Assembly (NCBI GenBank): GCA_004298295.1
Contig: SCUH01000129.1
Span: forward strand, 1 to 22,760
From: Betaproteobacteria bacterium
GTDB lineage: Bacteria > Pseudomonadota > Gammaproteobacteria > Burkholderiales > SG8-39
Reading direction: 5' to 3'
DNA length: 22,760 nt
Shown here: piece after piece, positions 6,692-14,799 of the stretch
Layout of the letters: each line of letters opens with the position of its first letter
Position numbering within the stretch: the stretch's first letter is position 1
Position numbers and translations under genes: made by a program
Notes under the pieces: model-generated
Seen by the model: only the letters and a program-made list of their open reading frames with translations
Database searches by the model: none
What the model was told of the DNA's origin: nothing

Positions 6692-9600
6692 TCAGCCGCT
6701 CTGGGCTGCGGATGCGTACACCACCTGCACGTTGTCTGGGGCGAGCCACGCCTGCAGCTCGCCGATCAGCCGATCATCTGGACGCACCCGCCAGGTCGCA
6801 CCCAGCGCCACGTCGCAGCTGGCATCGCCGTTCTCGTAGTGCACGACGACCGTACAGGCCGGTCCGTCCGCGGCGAGGTACGGCGTCAGCAGTTCCTTGA
6901 GACGTTGCGCGTCGGCCTGGCCGTTCATCGCGATGCGCAGCTTTGCCGCGTAGCGCGCGCGCACCGCGGCAAGATCGAGCAGCTCGTCGGCGATCATGCG
7001 CACGCCCCCCGTCACCATGTCGCGCTGCACCTTGCCGCGCACCAGCAGCAGCGCGTCGGTCTTGAGGCGCTCGCGTTGCGCGTCGAGCACTTCGCTGTAC
7101 ACCGTGACGTCGAGCTGCGCGCTGCGGTCCTCGAGCTTCACCACCATCATGCGGCCGCGGCGGGTCATCTGCGGTCGCGCCTCGACCACGATCCCGGCGA
7201 CCAGGACCGGATGCTCCGCCGGCGCGAGTTGCGCCAGGGGCTGGCGCGGCAGACCGGCGAGTTCGCCCTCGTAGACCGAAAACAGGTGCCCTGAAATGTT
7301 GAAGCCGAGCGCCAGCTTTTCCTCCACCAGGCGCTGCTTCAGGTCCCAGGGGTTGGCATCGAGCAGCGCTTCGCGCTCGGCCTGCGCCGCATCGGCTTCG
7401 CCGAAGAGGCTGGACTGCGTCTTGCGGCGCTCGGCCTGTTCGGCGGCTTCGATGGCACGGCCGGTCGAGGCCAGCAGGCGTGCCCGGTCGGGCTCCAGCG
7501 CGTCGAACGCGCCGGCGCGCACCAGCGCCTCGATGGCGCGGCGGTTCAGGTGGCGCTTGTCGACGCGGCGGCAGAATTCGAACAGCCCGCTGAACGGCCC
7601 CGCCTTGCGCGCGGCGACGATCGCCTGGACCGCGGAAGCGCCGGTGCCGCGCACCGCGCCCAGGCCGTAGCGCACCGTCTGGCGGTCCACCGGAACGAAC
7701 CGGTAGTCCGAGGCATTGATGTCGGGCGGCTGGATCCGCAGGCCGTTGGCGAGCGCGTCGTCGTGCAGCTGGCGCACCTTGTCGGTGTCGTCCATCACCG
7801 CCGACAGGTTGGCCGCCATGAACGCCGCCAGATGATGCGCCTTGAGGTAGGCGGTCTGGTAGGCGAGCAGCGCGTAGGCCGCGGCGTGCGACTTGTTGAA
7901 GCCGTAGCCGGCAAACTTCGCCATCAGGTCGAAGAGCTGCATCGCGCGGCCGCGCGCGAGGCCGTTGTTCTCCGCGCCGGCGACGAAGATGTCGCGCTGG
8001 TTGTCCATCTCCTCCTGGTTCTTCTTGCCCATCGCGCGCCGCAGCAGGTCGGCGCCGCCCAGCGTGTAGCCGCCGATGACCTGCGCGATCTGCATCACCT
8101 GCTCCTGGTACACCATGACGCCGTAGGTCGGTCCGAGGATCGGCTCGAGGCGGGGATCGACGTACTCGACGCGCTTGCGGCCCTGCTTGCAGGCGACGTA
8201 ATCCGGGATCAGCTCCATCGGTCCGGGGCGGTACAGCGCGACCAGGGCGATGACGTCCTCGAAGCGCGCCGGGGGCGCCTGCTTGAGCAGATCGCGCATG
8301 CCGCGCGATTCAAACTGGAACACGGCGGCGGCGTTGCCCGCGGCGAGCAGCGCGTAGGTTTGCGCGTCGTTGAGCGGGATCGCGTCGACCGCGAACTCCG
8401 GCTGCTCCAGCTGGCGCACGTAACGCTCCGCCCAGTCGAGGATGGTGAGCGTCGTGAGGCCGAGAAAATCGAATTTCACCAGGCCGATCGCCTCGACATC
8501 GTCCTTGTCGAACTGGGAGATGACGTTGGCGGTGCCTTCGGCCGCGTACAGCGGGCAGTAGTCCGTGAGCTTGCCGGGCGCGATCAGCACCCCGCCCGCG
8601 TGCATGCCGACGTTGCGCGTCAGGCCCTCGAGCTTGCCGCCGAGCGCGAGCAGCTCGCGAACGTCGTCCTCGTTGCGCTCGCGCTCGGCGAGCAACGGCT
8701 CGAGCCTGCGCGCATCGGCGAGGGTCACGCTCTGCCCGGGTTGCACCGGGATGAGTTTGGCGACCTGGTCGCAGAAGTTGTAGCCCAGGTCGAGCACGCG
8801 ACCCGTGTCGCGCACCACCGCGCGCGCCGCCAGGGTGCCGAAGGTGGCGATCTGCGACACCGATTCGGCGCCATACTTGTTGCGCACATAGTCGATGACC
8901 CGGTCGCGCCCGTCCTGACAGAAATCGATGTCGAAGTCCGGCATCGAAACGCGCTCCGGATTGAGAAAGCGCTCGAACAGCAGGTCGTAGCGGATCGGAT
9001 CGAGATCCGTGATGCCCAGCGCGTACGCCACCAGCGAACCCGCGCCCGAGCCGCGCCCCGGGCCCACCGGCACGCCGTTGCGGCGCGCCCAGTTGATGAA
9101 ATCGGCGACGATCAGGAAGTAGCCCGCGAACCCCATCTGCACGATGGTCCTGATCTCGAATTCGAGCCGCTCGGAGTAGCGCGGCGCCGCTTGCGCGCGC
9201 CGCGCGGCCTCGGGAAACAGGCGCTCGAGACGGCGCGCCAGTCCGCCTTCGGCTTCCTGGCGCAGGTACGGGTCGATGCCGACGCCCTGCGGCGTGGGAA
9301 AATCCGGCAGCCGGTTCCTGCCCAGCTCGAGCGCGAAACTGCAGCGGCGCGCGATCTCGACCGAATTCTCCAGCGCCTGCGGCAGGTCGGCGAACAGCCG
9401 CACCATTTCGTCCTGCGACTTCCAGTACTGCTCCGGCGTGAAGTGCCGCGGCCGGCGCTGGTCGCCGAGCAGGTAACCCGCGGCGATGCAGACGCGCGCC
9501 TCGTGGGCGCGGAAATCCTCGCGCGCGAGGAACTGCACCGGATGGGTCGCGACCACCGGAATGCCCGCGTCCGCCGCCAGCGCCAGGGTGTGCACCAGCA

Positions 9601-10144
9601 GGGATTCTGCGTTCGGGAAACCGGCGCGCTGCAGCTCCAGGTAGTAGCGGCCGGGGAACAGCTCCGTCCAGGCCGCCGCGTGGCGCTCCGCGGCGGCCGC
9701 GTTGCCGGCCGTCAGGGACTGGCCCACATCGCCCGCGGCGGCGCCCGAAAGCGCGATCAGGCCGTCGGTGCCGAGTTCGCCGAACCATGACCGCGCGATT
9801 TCCGCGCGCGCGCGATGCTGGTTGGAGCGCCAGGCGCGCGAGAGCAGCGTCGACAGCTTCAGGTAGCCCTCGCGCGAGGCGCACAGCAGGAGCAGGCGCG
9901 AGGGCTTGTCGCGATCGGTTTCGTTCTGGATCCAGCAGTCGGCGCCGAGCACGGGCTTGACGCCTGCGGCGCACGCCGCCTTGTAGAACTTCACCATGCC
10001 GAACAGGTTCGCGTTGTCGGTGAGCGCGAGCGCCGGCATGCCCTCGGCCGCCGCCCTGGCGACCGCGTCGTCGAGGCGCACGATCCCGTCCGTCACCGAG
10101 TACTCGCTGTGCAGCCTGAGGTGGACGAAGCGAGGATCAGACAT
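6692..10144 (-). CDS. dnaE: DNA polymerase III subunit alpha
   Basis: This 1150-residue replicative polymerase is about the usual DnaE1 length. The N-terminal PHP domain begins with FVHLRLHSEYSVTDG. The polymerase catalytic aspartates are intact: PDFDIDF at residues 402-408 gives Asp403 and Asp405, and KFDFLGL gives Asp559, corresponding to E. coli Asp401, Asp403 and Asp555. Finger and thumb segments (YQEQVMQI, RRAMGKK, FNKSHAAAYA) follow, then a helix-hairpin-helix region and a C-terminal OB fold (VLVAGIVVEARPQMTRRG). The start is the ATG at 10144 (MSDPRF); an in-frame TTG 12 nt upstream is less likely. No clear ribosome-binding site precedes the ATG. It diverges from a transporter gene with a 29-bp gap. 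Confidence 0.98.
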   Translation of the reverse strand: MSDPRFVHLRLHSEYSVTDGIVRLDDAVARAAAEGMPALALTDNANLFGMVKFYKAACAAGVKPVLGADCWIQNETDRDKPSRLLLLCASREGYLKLSTLLSRAWRSNQHRARAEIARSWFGELGTDGLIALSGAAAGDVGQSLTAGNAAAAERHAAAWTELFPGRYYLELQRAGFPNAESLLVHTLALAADAGIPVVATHPVQFLAREDFRAHEARVCIAAGYLLGDQRRPRHFTPEQYWKSQDEMVRLFADLPQALENSVEIARRCSFALELGRNRLPDFPTPQGVGIDPYLRQEAEGGLARRLERLFPEAARRAQAAPRYSERLEFEIRTIVQMGFAGYFLIVADFINWARRNGVPVGPGRGSGAGSLVAYALGITDLDPIRYDLLFERFLNPERVSMPDFDIDFCQDGRDRVIDYVRNKYGAESVSQIATFGTLAARAVVRDTGRVLDLGYNFCDQVAKLIPVQPGQSVTLADARRLEPLLAERERNEDDVRELLALGGKLEGLTRNVGMHAGGVLIAPGKLTDYCPLYAAEGTANVISQFDKDDVEAIGLVKFDFLGLTTLTILDWAERYVRQLEQPEFAVDAIPLNDAQTYALLAAGNAAAVFQFESRGMRDLLKQAPPARFEDVIALVALYRPGPMELIPDYVACKQGRKRVEYVDPRLEPILGPTYGVMVYQEQVMQIAQVIGGYTLGGADLLRRAMGKKNQEEMDNQRDIFVAGAENNGLARGRAMQLFDLMAKFAGYGFNKSHAAAYALLAYQTAYLKAHHLAAFMAANLSAVMDDTDKVRQLHDDALANGLRIQPPDINASDYRFVPVDRQTVRYGLGAVRGTGASAVQAIVAARKAGPFSGLFEFCRRVDKRHLNRRAIEALVRAGAFDALEPDRARLLASTGRAIEAAEQAERRKTQSSLFGEADAAQAEREALLDANPWDLKQRLVEEKLALGFNISGHLFSVYEGELAGLPRQPLAQLAPAEHPVLVAGIVVEARPQMTRRGRMMVVKLEDRSAQLDVTVYSEVLDAQRERLKTDALLLVRGKVQRDMVTGGVRMIADELLDLAAVRARYAAKLRIAMNGQADAQRLKELLTPYLAADGPACTVVVHYENGDASCDVALGATWRVRPDDRLIGELQAWLAPDNVQVVYASAAQSG

Positions 10145-10173
10145 GGGAATGCGCAAAAGTTTACCATCGCGAC

Positions 10174-11034
10174 ATGCCCACTTCGGCCCTGTTCGCGCTG
10201 TTTGTCGGCGCGACCTGCATTGCGCTGTCGCCGATCTGGGTGCGCGTCTCCGAAGTCGGCCCCACGGCGAGCGCTTTCTGGCGCGTCGCGCTCGCGGTGC
10301 CGCTGCTGTGGCTGCTGTGCGCGCTGTTTCGATCCGGTGCGAGCCCGCTCGAAAAACGTCAATGGAAACTGCTGCTTGCGGCGGGCTTCGCGTTTGCCGG
10401 CGACCTCGCGTTCTGGCACTGGTCGATCCAGTTCACGTCGGTCGCCAATTCGACGCTGCTCGCGAACCTCGCGTCGATCTTCGTCACGCTCGCGGTGTGG
10501 GTCATCTGGCGGCAGCGGCCGAGCGGCGTGTTCATTGCGGGATTGGCTACGGCGCTCGCGGGCGTTGCGATGCTGGTGCGCACGAGCCTGGAGTTTTCGC
10601 CGACGGCGCTGCTCGGCGATGCGCTCGGCGTCGTCACGGCGATGTTCTACGCCTGGTACCTGCTGTCGGTTTCCGACGTGCGCGGCCTCGGCATCGCGAC
10701 CGTGCGGCTGATGGCGGTGACGACAACGATCACGAGCGCGTTCCTGTTGCCCGTAGCGCTGGCTTCCGGCGAGTCATTGATCCCGGCCACGGAGATCGGC
10801 TGGCTGAAGCTGTTGGGCCTTGCGTGGATTTCGCACTCGGCTGGACAGGGTTTGATCGCCTATGCGCTCGCGCACCTGCCGGCTGCGTTTTCGTCGGTCA
10901 GTCTCTTGTTCCAGCCGGTGATGGCGGCGGTGTTCGCGTGGATCCTGCTCGGCGAGCCGCTGGTGGCGCTGCAGGTCGCGGGTGGCGTCGTGGTGCTGGT
11001 GGGGATATATCTCGCGAGGCGCGGTTCACGTTAG
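10174..11034 (+). CDS. EamA/DMT-superfamily transporter
   Basis: This 286-residue, strongly hydrophobic protein has about ten transmembrane helices arranged as two EamA repeats (roughly residues 5-130 and 145-282). Features typical of the family are the N-terminal WVRVSEVGP followed by FWRVALA, the helix-4 region around FWHWSIQFTSVANSTLLANLASIF, and a C-terminal repeat with AYALAHLPAAFSSVSLLFQPV then ILLGEPL. DMT proteins export metabolites or amino acids across the inner membrane; the substrate is not readable here. The gene diverges from dnaE and is followed by an AT-richer intergenic pocket. Confidence 0.93.
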   Translation: MPTSALFALFVGATCIALSPIWVRVSEVGPTASAFWRVALAVPLLWLLCALFRSGASPLEKRQWKLLLAAGFAFAGDLAFWHWSIQFTSVANSTLLANLASIFVTLAVWVIWRQRPSGVFIAGLATALAGVAMLVRTSLEFSPTALLGDALGVVTAMFYAWYLLSVSDVRGLGIATVRLMAVTTTITSAFLLPVALASGESLIPATEIGWLKLLGLAWISHSAGQGLIAYALAHLPAAFSSVSLLFQPVMAAVFAWILLGEPLVALQVAGGVVVLVGIYLARRGSR

Positions 11035-11101
11035 CAACCTGCTACGCAACTACGCATTGGATTGTGCAGTGCATTAACGGCAGTGACTCGCCCATCAGCC
11101 C

Positions 11102-11122
11102 AAAACGGTCGGACACCGTTTT
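11102..11122. repeat. 8-bp perfect inverted repeat, possible terminator or operator
   Basis: AAAACGGT (11102-11109) and ACCGTTTT (11115-11122) pair perfectly around a 5-nt loop. It lies 68 bp after the transporter stop. The flanking A and T tracts would suit a bidirectional terminator, but the G/C core is only about four pairs, so an operator is equally possible. Confidence 0.5.
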
Positions 11123-11124
11123 CG

Positions 11125-11163
11125 ATATCGACGATCGTCTCCGAAATCGAGCGACGTCGATAT
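11125..11163. repeat. 9-bp perfect inverted repeat with 21-nt spacer upstream of a -35 box
   Basis: ATATCGACG (11125-11133) is repeated inverted as CGTCGATAT (11155-11163). The centre-to-centre distance is 30 bp, close to three helical turns. The right arm ends exactly where a TTGACG -35-like hexamer begins, a common layout for a regulator-binding site. Confidence 0.45.
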
Positions 11164-11191
11164 TGACGCAGATGTTACGTCGCGATAGCTT
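11163..11191 (+). promoter_or_regulatory. Possible promoter of the secreted-protein gene
   Basis: TTGACG (11163-11168, five of six matches) is followed after 17 nt by TAGCTT (11186-11191, three of six). It is about 70 nt before the ATG at 11259. A weak -10 box behind a regulator-like palindrome would fit an activated promoter (inference). Confidence 0.3.
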
Positions 11192-11258
11192 GATCTTCCC
11201 TCAAGCGAGGGGATTCGAAAGCTTTACTTTCACTGTCTACCGAACCGAAAGGGACGCG

Positions 11259-11843
11259 ATGCACAAACTTGGCCAGATTGCGACCAGCGTGTTGCTAATT
11301 GCTTCACCGTTTGCGTTGCCGAGTAGCGTACATGCAGCAGACGGAATGGCAATGCCGAAATCAGCGACCAGCGACAAGAAGCTAATTGCAAGTGCGATGG
11401 CGGCCGCACCGACCGCAATCGCGAAAGGCGCGACCATTGTCGTGATGGAGGCTGACGGCAAGTTGCGTACGCTGCGCAAAGGGACAAACGGCTTCACATG
11501 CATGCCCGACAATCCCGCGACCCCTGGCCCCGATCCGATGTGCATGGATAAGAATGCGATGGAGTGGGTCGGTGCCTGGGTGGAGCACAAGGCGCCTGCC
11601 GTGGGCAAAGTCGGGTTCATGTACATGCTCGCGGGGGGCACAGATGCGAGCAACACGGACCCCTACGCCACAAAGCCAACTGCTGGCAACCATTGGATCA
11701 AGACCGGCCCACACGTCATGGTCGTTGGGGCAGACGCGAATTTTTACGATCAGTATCCAAAGAGCGCCGATCCCGACACGAAGCAGCCGTATGTAATGTG
11801 GTCGGGCACCCCCTATCAGCACCTAATGGCACCTGTAAGGTAA
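11259..11843 (+). CDS. Secreted/periplasmic protein of unknown function
   Basis: This 194-residue protein has a Sec signal peptide (Lys3, hydrophobic core, cleavage probably after Val-His-Ala near residue 27). The mature part has no enzyme motif I can name. It resembles a widespread uncharacterised proteobacterial periplasmic family with segments such as LRKGTNGFTCMPDNPATPGPDPMC, WVGAWVEHK, a glycine-rich GGTDASNTDP, GPHVMV and a C-terminal PYQHLMAPVR. The only two cysteines flank the Asn-Pro-rich loop and could pair in the periplasm. The start is the ATG after AAAGGGACGCG; an upstream open extension has no signal peptide. Codon usage is less G/C-biased than in neighbouring genes, suggesting a separate origin. 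Function unknown. Confidence 0.85.
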   Translation: MHKLGQIATSVLLIASPFALPSSVHAADGMAMPKSATSDKKLIASAMAAAPTAIAKGATIVVMEADGKLRTLRKGTNGFTCMPDNPATPGPDPMCMDKNAMEWVGAWVEHKAPAVGKVGFMYMLAGGTDASNTDPYATKPTAGNHWIKTGPHVMVVGADANFYDQYPKSADPDTKQPYVMWSGTPYQHLMAPVR

Positions 11844-12068
11844 GTGTGGGCCTTGTGAGCAGCATGTCGGCGAGCGCTTGCGTGGTGCTCGCCGGCGAGC
11901 CGTGTGCTGCGATCGCATCCGGCCTGATTCCATACGGCTTGCTGATCGCCTAATCAGAAAGAGGGGCTTCGATCGACCATTTTTTGGGGACTCGCAACCA
12001 TACGTTATTGACCGAATCCAGCCTACCGTCCGCATCTCGCAAATCACCTTAACACGGCCGTGCGGAGG
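11844..12068. other. Non-coding stretch, possible gene debris
   Basis: No complete gene is visible. A short stretch (about 11850-11950) has codon-like composition. On the minus strand one frame reads RPDAIAAHGSPASTTQALAD without a start or stop arrangement that makes a gene. A stem of CGGCGAGC (11868-11875) and GCTCGCCG (11887-11894) is present but lacks a U-tract, so it is not called as a terminator. The stretch sits between the secreted-protein gene and the M20 pseudogene and may be remnant sequence. Confidence 0.5.
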
Positions 12069-12805
12069 CTACCCCTCGAAGCCGCGCACGAGGAACCGTT
12101 CAGCAACTGCGCAGTGCGCCGCGACGCCCATCGCCGGCGTGTTCTCGTTCAGGGTCATCTTGTTGGAGTGGCACGGGCACGCGCTTTTCCACTGCTGTCC
12201 TTCCGGGCAAACGCCCAGCATCAACATCGCTCCCGGCACGCGCTGCAGGACGTAGGAAAAATCCTCCGCGCCCATGATGGGCGCCGCCATCGTGCTCCAC
12301 GCGCCGGCGCCGAACAACTCGCCGATCGCACGTTGGTGGAGCCGCCGTCGATCTTCGCGATCGTGACCCCGACCGGATCGATGATGTCGATGCGGCGCGT
12401 GACGAACACCTGGATCGCCGTGACGATCTCGCAGGCGACCGGCACCGGGTCGATGGCATGGTGCGGCATCGAGGCATGCCCGCCCCTGCCGCGCACGCTC
12501 ACCATGAGCTTGTCCGCCGACGCAAGCATCGGTCCCGCCTTGGATTGAAAAGTCCCCGCCGGCGCATTCGGCATGATGTGAAGCGCAAAGGCCGCCTCCG
12601 GCGCGGGATCATCGAACAAGCCGTCATCGAGCATGAAGCGCGCCCCGTGGTGGCCTTCCTCGCCGGGCTGGAACATGAATAGCCATGTGCCCGCAATGGC
12701 GTCGCGCCTTGCGCTCAGTGCCCGCGCGGCCGATGCAAGCATCGCCGTGTGGGTATCGTCGCCGCAGGCATGCATCACGCCTGCCACACCGGAACAGACG
12801 TTCAT
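12069..12805 (-). pseudogene. M20-family amidohydrolase/aminoacylase remnant
   Basis: Two frames together encode parts of an M20D amidohydrolase (hippurate or IAA-amino-acid hydrolase type). The first (12805 to about 12335) carries MHACGDDTHTAML, the metal-binding FQPGEEGHHGA, and the dimerisation-lid segment RGRGGHASMPHHAIDP, then GGSTN. The second (about 12325 to 12069) resumes at PIMGAEDFSYVLQRVPGAM and runs to the normal C-terminus. The ~80-90 residues normally between GGTTN and MGAEDFSY are missing and the frame shifts at about 12325-12335. The N-terminal ~100 residues are also absent; homology stops next to the methyltransferase stop codon. The metal-ligand His of CGHD is Asp here (codon 12760-12758). 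I judge it non-functional. Confidence 0.88.
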
Positions 12806-12825
12806 CCGCCGCGGACCGAGGCCGC

Positions 12826-13635
12826 TCAGCTCGCCCGTAAGACCCCTCTGACAAGCCGGACCTGGCCCTCCTCAAGACTGCGCCGCGCGTTGCCGGCCTT
12901 CCGCGCGAGATTGTCGACGAACACCGCCAGGCCCAGCTGTCCCGGCGCGGCGGGCGCGGCGTTTGCGGCAGTCCTGCTCAGATGAGCGTCGCTCGTGTCC
13001 TCGAACAGTTCTTCGATGAATCCACTCCCTTCGAGCACCGAGCGCATCTCTTCGACGCAGACAAGGAAGTTGTCGGCAGGGTCGGTAGCCCACGGAAGCG
13101 GGAAGTAGGTCGTTGCCGCTTTTCCTGCAACCATCTCCTGGAAGGCGAACCGGCCGCCCGGCTTGAGCACCCGGTGGATCTCCCCGTAGAGCCTTCGCTT
13201 ATCCGCGATGTTCATGCCGACGTTCTGCATCCAGGCGGCGTCAAACGAATCGTCGGCAAAGGGCATGTCGAGCGCGCTGCCCTGGTGCACTTCGATCCGG
13301 TCGTCGAGGCCGGTCAGCCGATTCAGCAGTGCCGCGCCGGCGCAGTAATCGGGCGACATTTCGAGGCAGGCGACGCGGCAGCCGAGCGCGGCAGCGAGCA
13401 TCCGTGCGGGACCGGCCAGCCCGGCTCCAATATCGAGCACGCGATGCTCGGACCGAATCTGCGCCAGCTCCAGCAGCTCGCGTGAAGCGCGGAGTCCGCC
13501 CGTATGGAAATGGTCAAGCGCAGCGAGATCCTCGGGCGACAGGCGTTGCTCGGGATTCAATCCGGCCGCGCGGAGGGCTGCCAGGATGCGCGCCTCGATG
13601 TCGCGGGCCGAATAGTGTGCTTCCAGGCCAGCCAT
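12826..13635 (-). CDS. Class I SAM-dependent methyltransferase
   Basis: This 269-residue protein has a helical N-terminal lid with the signature DHFHTGGLRASRELLEL (41-57), then SAM motif I VLDIGAGLAGPAR (66-78), an acidic motif II segment at CLEMSP, and DMPFADDSFDAAWMQNVGMNI for motifs III-IV. This arrangement resembles sarcosine/dimethylglycine- and betaine-type small-molecule N-methyltransferases, but the substrate is not determinable. The ATG at 13635 follows an excellent GGAGGTGA ribosome-binding site with 6-nt spacing; a TTG six bases upstream is too close to it. The adjacent downstream gene is the broken M20 hydrolase, so a former partner may have been lost. Confidence 0.88.
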   Translation of the reverse strand: MAGLEAHYSARDIEARILAALRAAGLNPEQRLSPEDLAALDHFHTGGLRASRELLELAQIRSEHRVLDIGAGLAGPARMLAAALGCRVACLEMSPDYCAGAALLNRLTGLDDRIEVHQGSALDMPFADDSFDAAWMQNVGMNIADKRRLYGEIHRVLKPGGRFAFQEMVAGKAATTYFPLPWATDPADNFLVCVEEMRSVLEGSGFIEELFEDTSDAHLSRTAANAAPAAPGQLGLAVFVDNLARKAGNARRSLEEGQVRLVRGVLRAS

Positions 13636-13740
13636 GAACAATCACCTCCCTTCGATCAGGCTACCACGCCCCACACTTGTCCGGCGGCGCGCGGCCCGAG
13701 CGCGTGCAGAGGCTGGGGCGCTCCAGAGCGACCCCGGCGG

Positions 13741-14733
13741 CTACGTCCAGAGCGGCAGGCCGCCCAGGCCCGCGGTTTCCGGCTGGCCAGTCATGAGGTT
13801 CGCGTTCTGCAGCGCCTGCGCCGCGGCTCCCTTGCCGAGGTTGTCGATCACACCGATGGCGATGATCCGTCCAGTCCGCGGATTGACGGCATAGGCGAGA
13901 AACGCGAGGTTCGAGCCGGTGGCCCAGCCGGTATGCGGGCTGTGTCCGTCCTCCGCGGGCACGACCTTGACGAACGGCTCGCCGTCATAGCACGCGCGTG
14001 CGGCGTCGTAGAGGCGCGCCGTTGGCACGGTGCCGCGAGGACGCGCATAGCAAGTCGCGAGTATCCCGCGCGACATGGGCACGAGATGCGCCGTAAAGGC
14101 CAGTGTTGCCTTGCGCCCGGCGACCTGCTCGAGCGCCCGCTCCATCTCCGCGACGTGCGGGTGCGACTCGAGTCCGTACGCAAAAACGTCCTCGTTCGTC
14201 TCCACGTAGCCGTAGTCGCTGCCGCCGCCGCGGCCGGTTCCCGTGACGCCGCTTTTCGCGTCGATCACGATGTCCTCGGACTCGATGAGACCTTCCTTCA
14301 CGAGCGGCGCAAGCGCAAGCAGCGCCGCCGCCGGGTAGCAGCCTGGATTGGCGAGCCGCCGGGTGCGCGCGATCCTGCCGCGCTGGCCCGGCAGTTCGGT
14401 GAGTCCGTAGGTCCAGCCTTCCACGAAACGGTGATCGCCGCCCACGTCAACGATCTTCATCGACTGCGGCAGGCGTGCGAGCAGTTCGCGCGACATGCCC
14501 GTCGGCAGCGAAACGAACAACAAGTCGAGCTTCGGCACCGTTTCCGGGACGAAGCGCTCAATGACAAGCGCGCCTTCCGGCCTGCCAGCGAGTGCCGGGA
14601 AGCGCTGCGCAAGGGTTTGCCCTGCGCTGCTGTTGGCTCCCGCGTAGACCACCTCGAAGGCAGGATGCTCCACGCAAAGACGCAGCAGCTCGCCTCCGCC
14701 ATAACCGCTCACACCGACGATGCCGATCCGCAT
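13741..14733 (-). CDS. argC: N-acetyl-gamma-glutamyl-phosphate reductase
   Basis: This 330-residue enzyme makes N-acetylglutamate semialdehyde from N-acetylglutamyl phosphate with NADPH, the third step of arginine synthesis (EC 1.2.1.38). The Rossmann motif GVSGYGGGEL is at residues 7-16. The catalytic cysteine is Cys132 in NPGCYPAA. The substrate-binding segments KSGVTGTGRGG, HPHVAEME, FTAHLVPMSRGI and GKGAAAQA are all present. Length is that of the shorter ArgC type. No other arg gene is nearby. The ATG lacks a ribosome-binding site but has a -10-like hexamer immediately upstream, so it may be translated from a leaderless message. Confidence 0.97.
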   Translation of the reverse strand: MRIGIVGVSGYGGGELLRLCVEHPAFEVVYAGANSSAGQTLAQRFPALAGRPEGALVIERFVPETVPKLDLLFVSLPTGMSRELLARLPQSMKIVDVGGDHRFVEGWTYGLTELPGQRGRIARTRRLANPGCYPAAALLALAPLVKEGLIESEDIVIDAKSGVTGTGRGGGSDYGYVETNEDVFAYGLESHPHVAEMERALEQVAGRKATLAFTAHLVPMSRGILATCYARPRGTVPTARLYDAARACYDGEPFVKVVPAEDGHSPHTGWATGSNLAFLAYAVNPRTGRIIAIGVIDNLGKGAAAQALQNANLMTGQPETAGLGGLPLWT

Positions 14734-14741
14734 GCTTGAAT

Positions 14742-14747
14742 CTTATA
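14742..14747 (-). promoter_or_regulatory. Candidate -10 element directly upstream of argC
   Basis: The minus-strand sequence GTTATAAGATTCAAGC precedes the argC ATG. TATAAG ends 8 nt before the start codon, so a sigma-70 transcript would begin at or next to the ATG. No good -35 hexamer is visible at 16-18 nt. Confidence 0.3.
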
Positions 14748-14799
14748 ACTTCGGCTGGAACCGTCCCATCTCGCTAGGCGATCCGCAGCGCATCGAGGT

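Larger units (their letters stand above)
11035..11258. other. AT-richer intergenic region with several inverted repeats
   Basis: This 224-bp gap is about 47-55% G+C in the lines I counted, far below the flanking genes. It contains no convincing coding frame. It holds two clear inverted repeats (listed separately), short palindromes such as CGATATCG and ACGATCGT, and the likely control region of the downstream secreted-protein gene. Confidence 0.7.

Noticed and set aside
7550..9790. 746-residue open + frame opposite dnaE
   Set aside because: Shadow of the dnaE coding strand with composition typical of antisense frames (His/Arg/Val-rich); dnaE on the minus strand is unambiguous.
9996..11258. 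Long upstream extension of the secreted-protein frame back to 9996
   Set aside because: It would cross dnaE and the transporter; the signal peptide and ribosome-binding context fix the start at 11259.
11868..11894. Hairpin with 8-bp GC-rich stem read as an intrinsic terminator
   Set aside because: There is no downstream U-tract and the loop is 11 nt, so it is recorded only as a repeat in the debris region.
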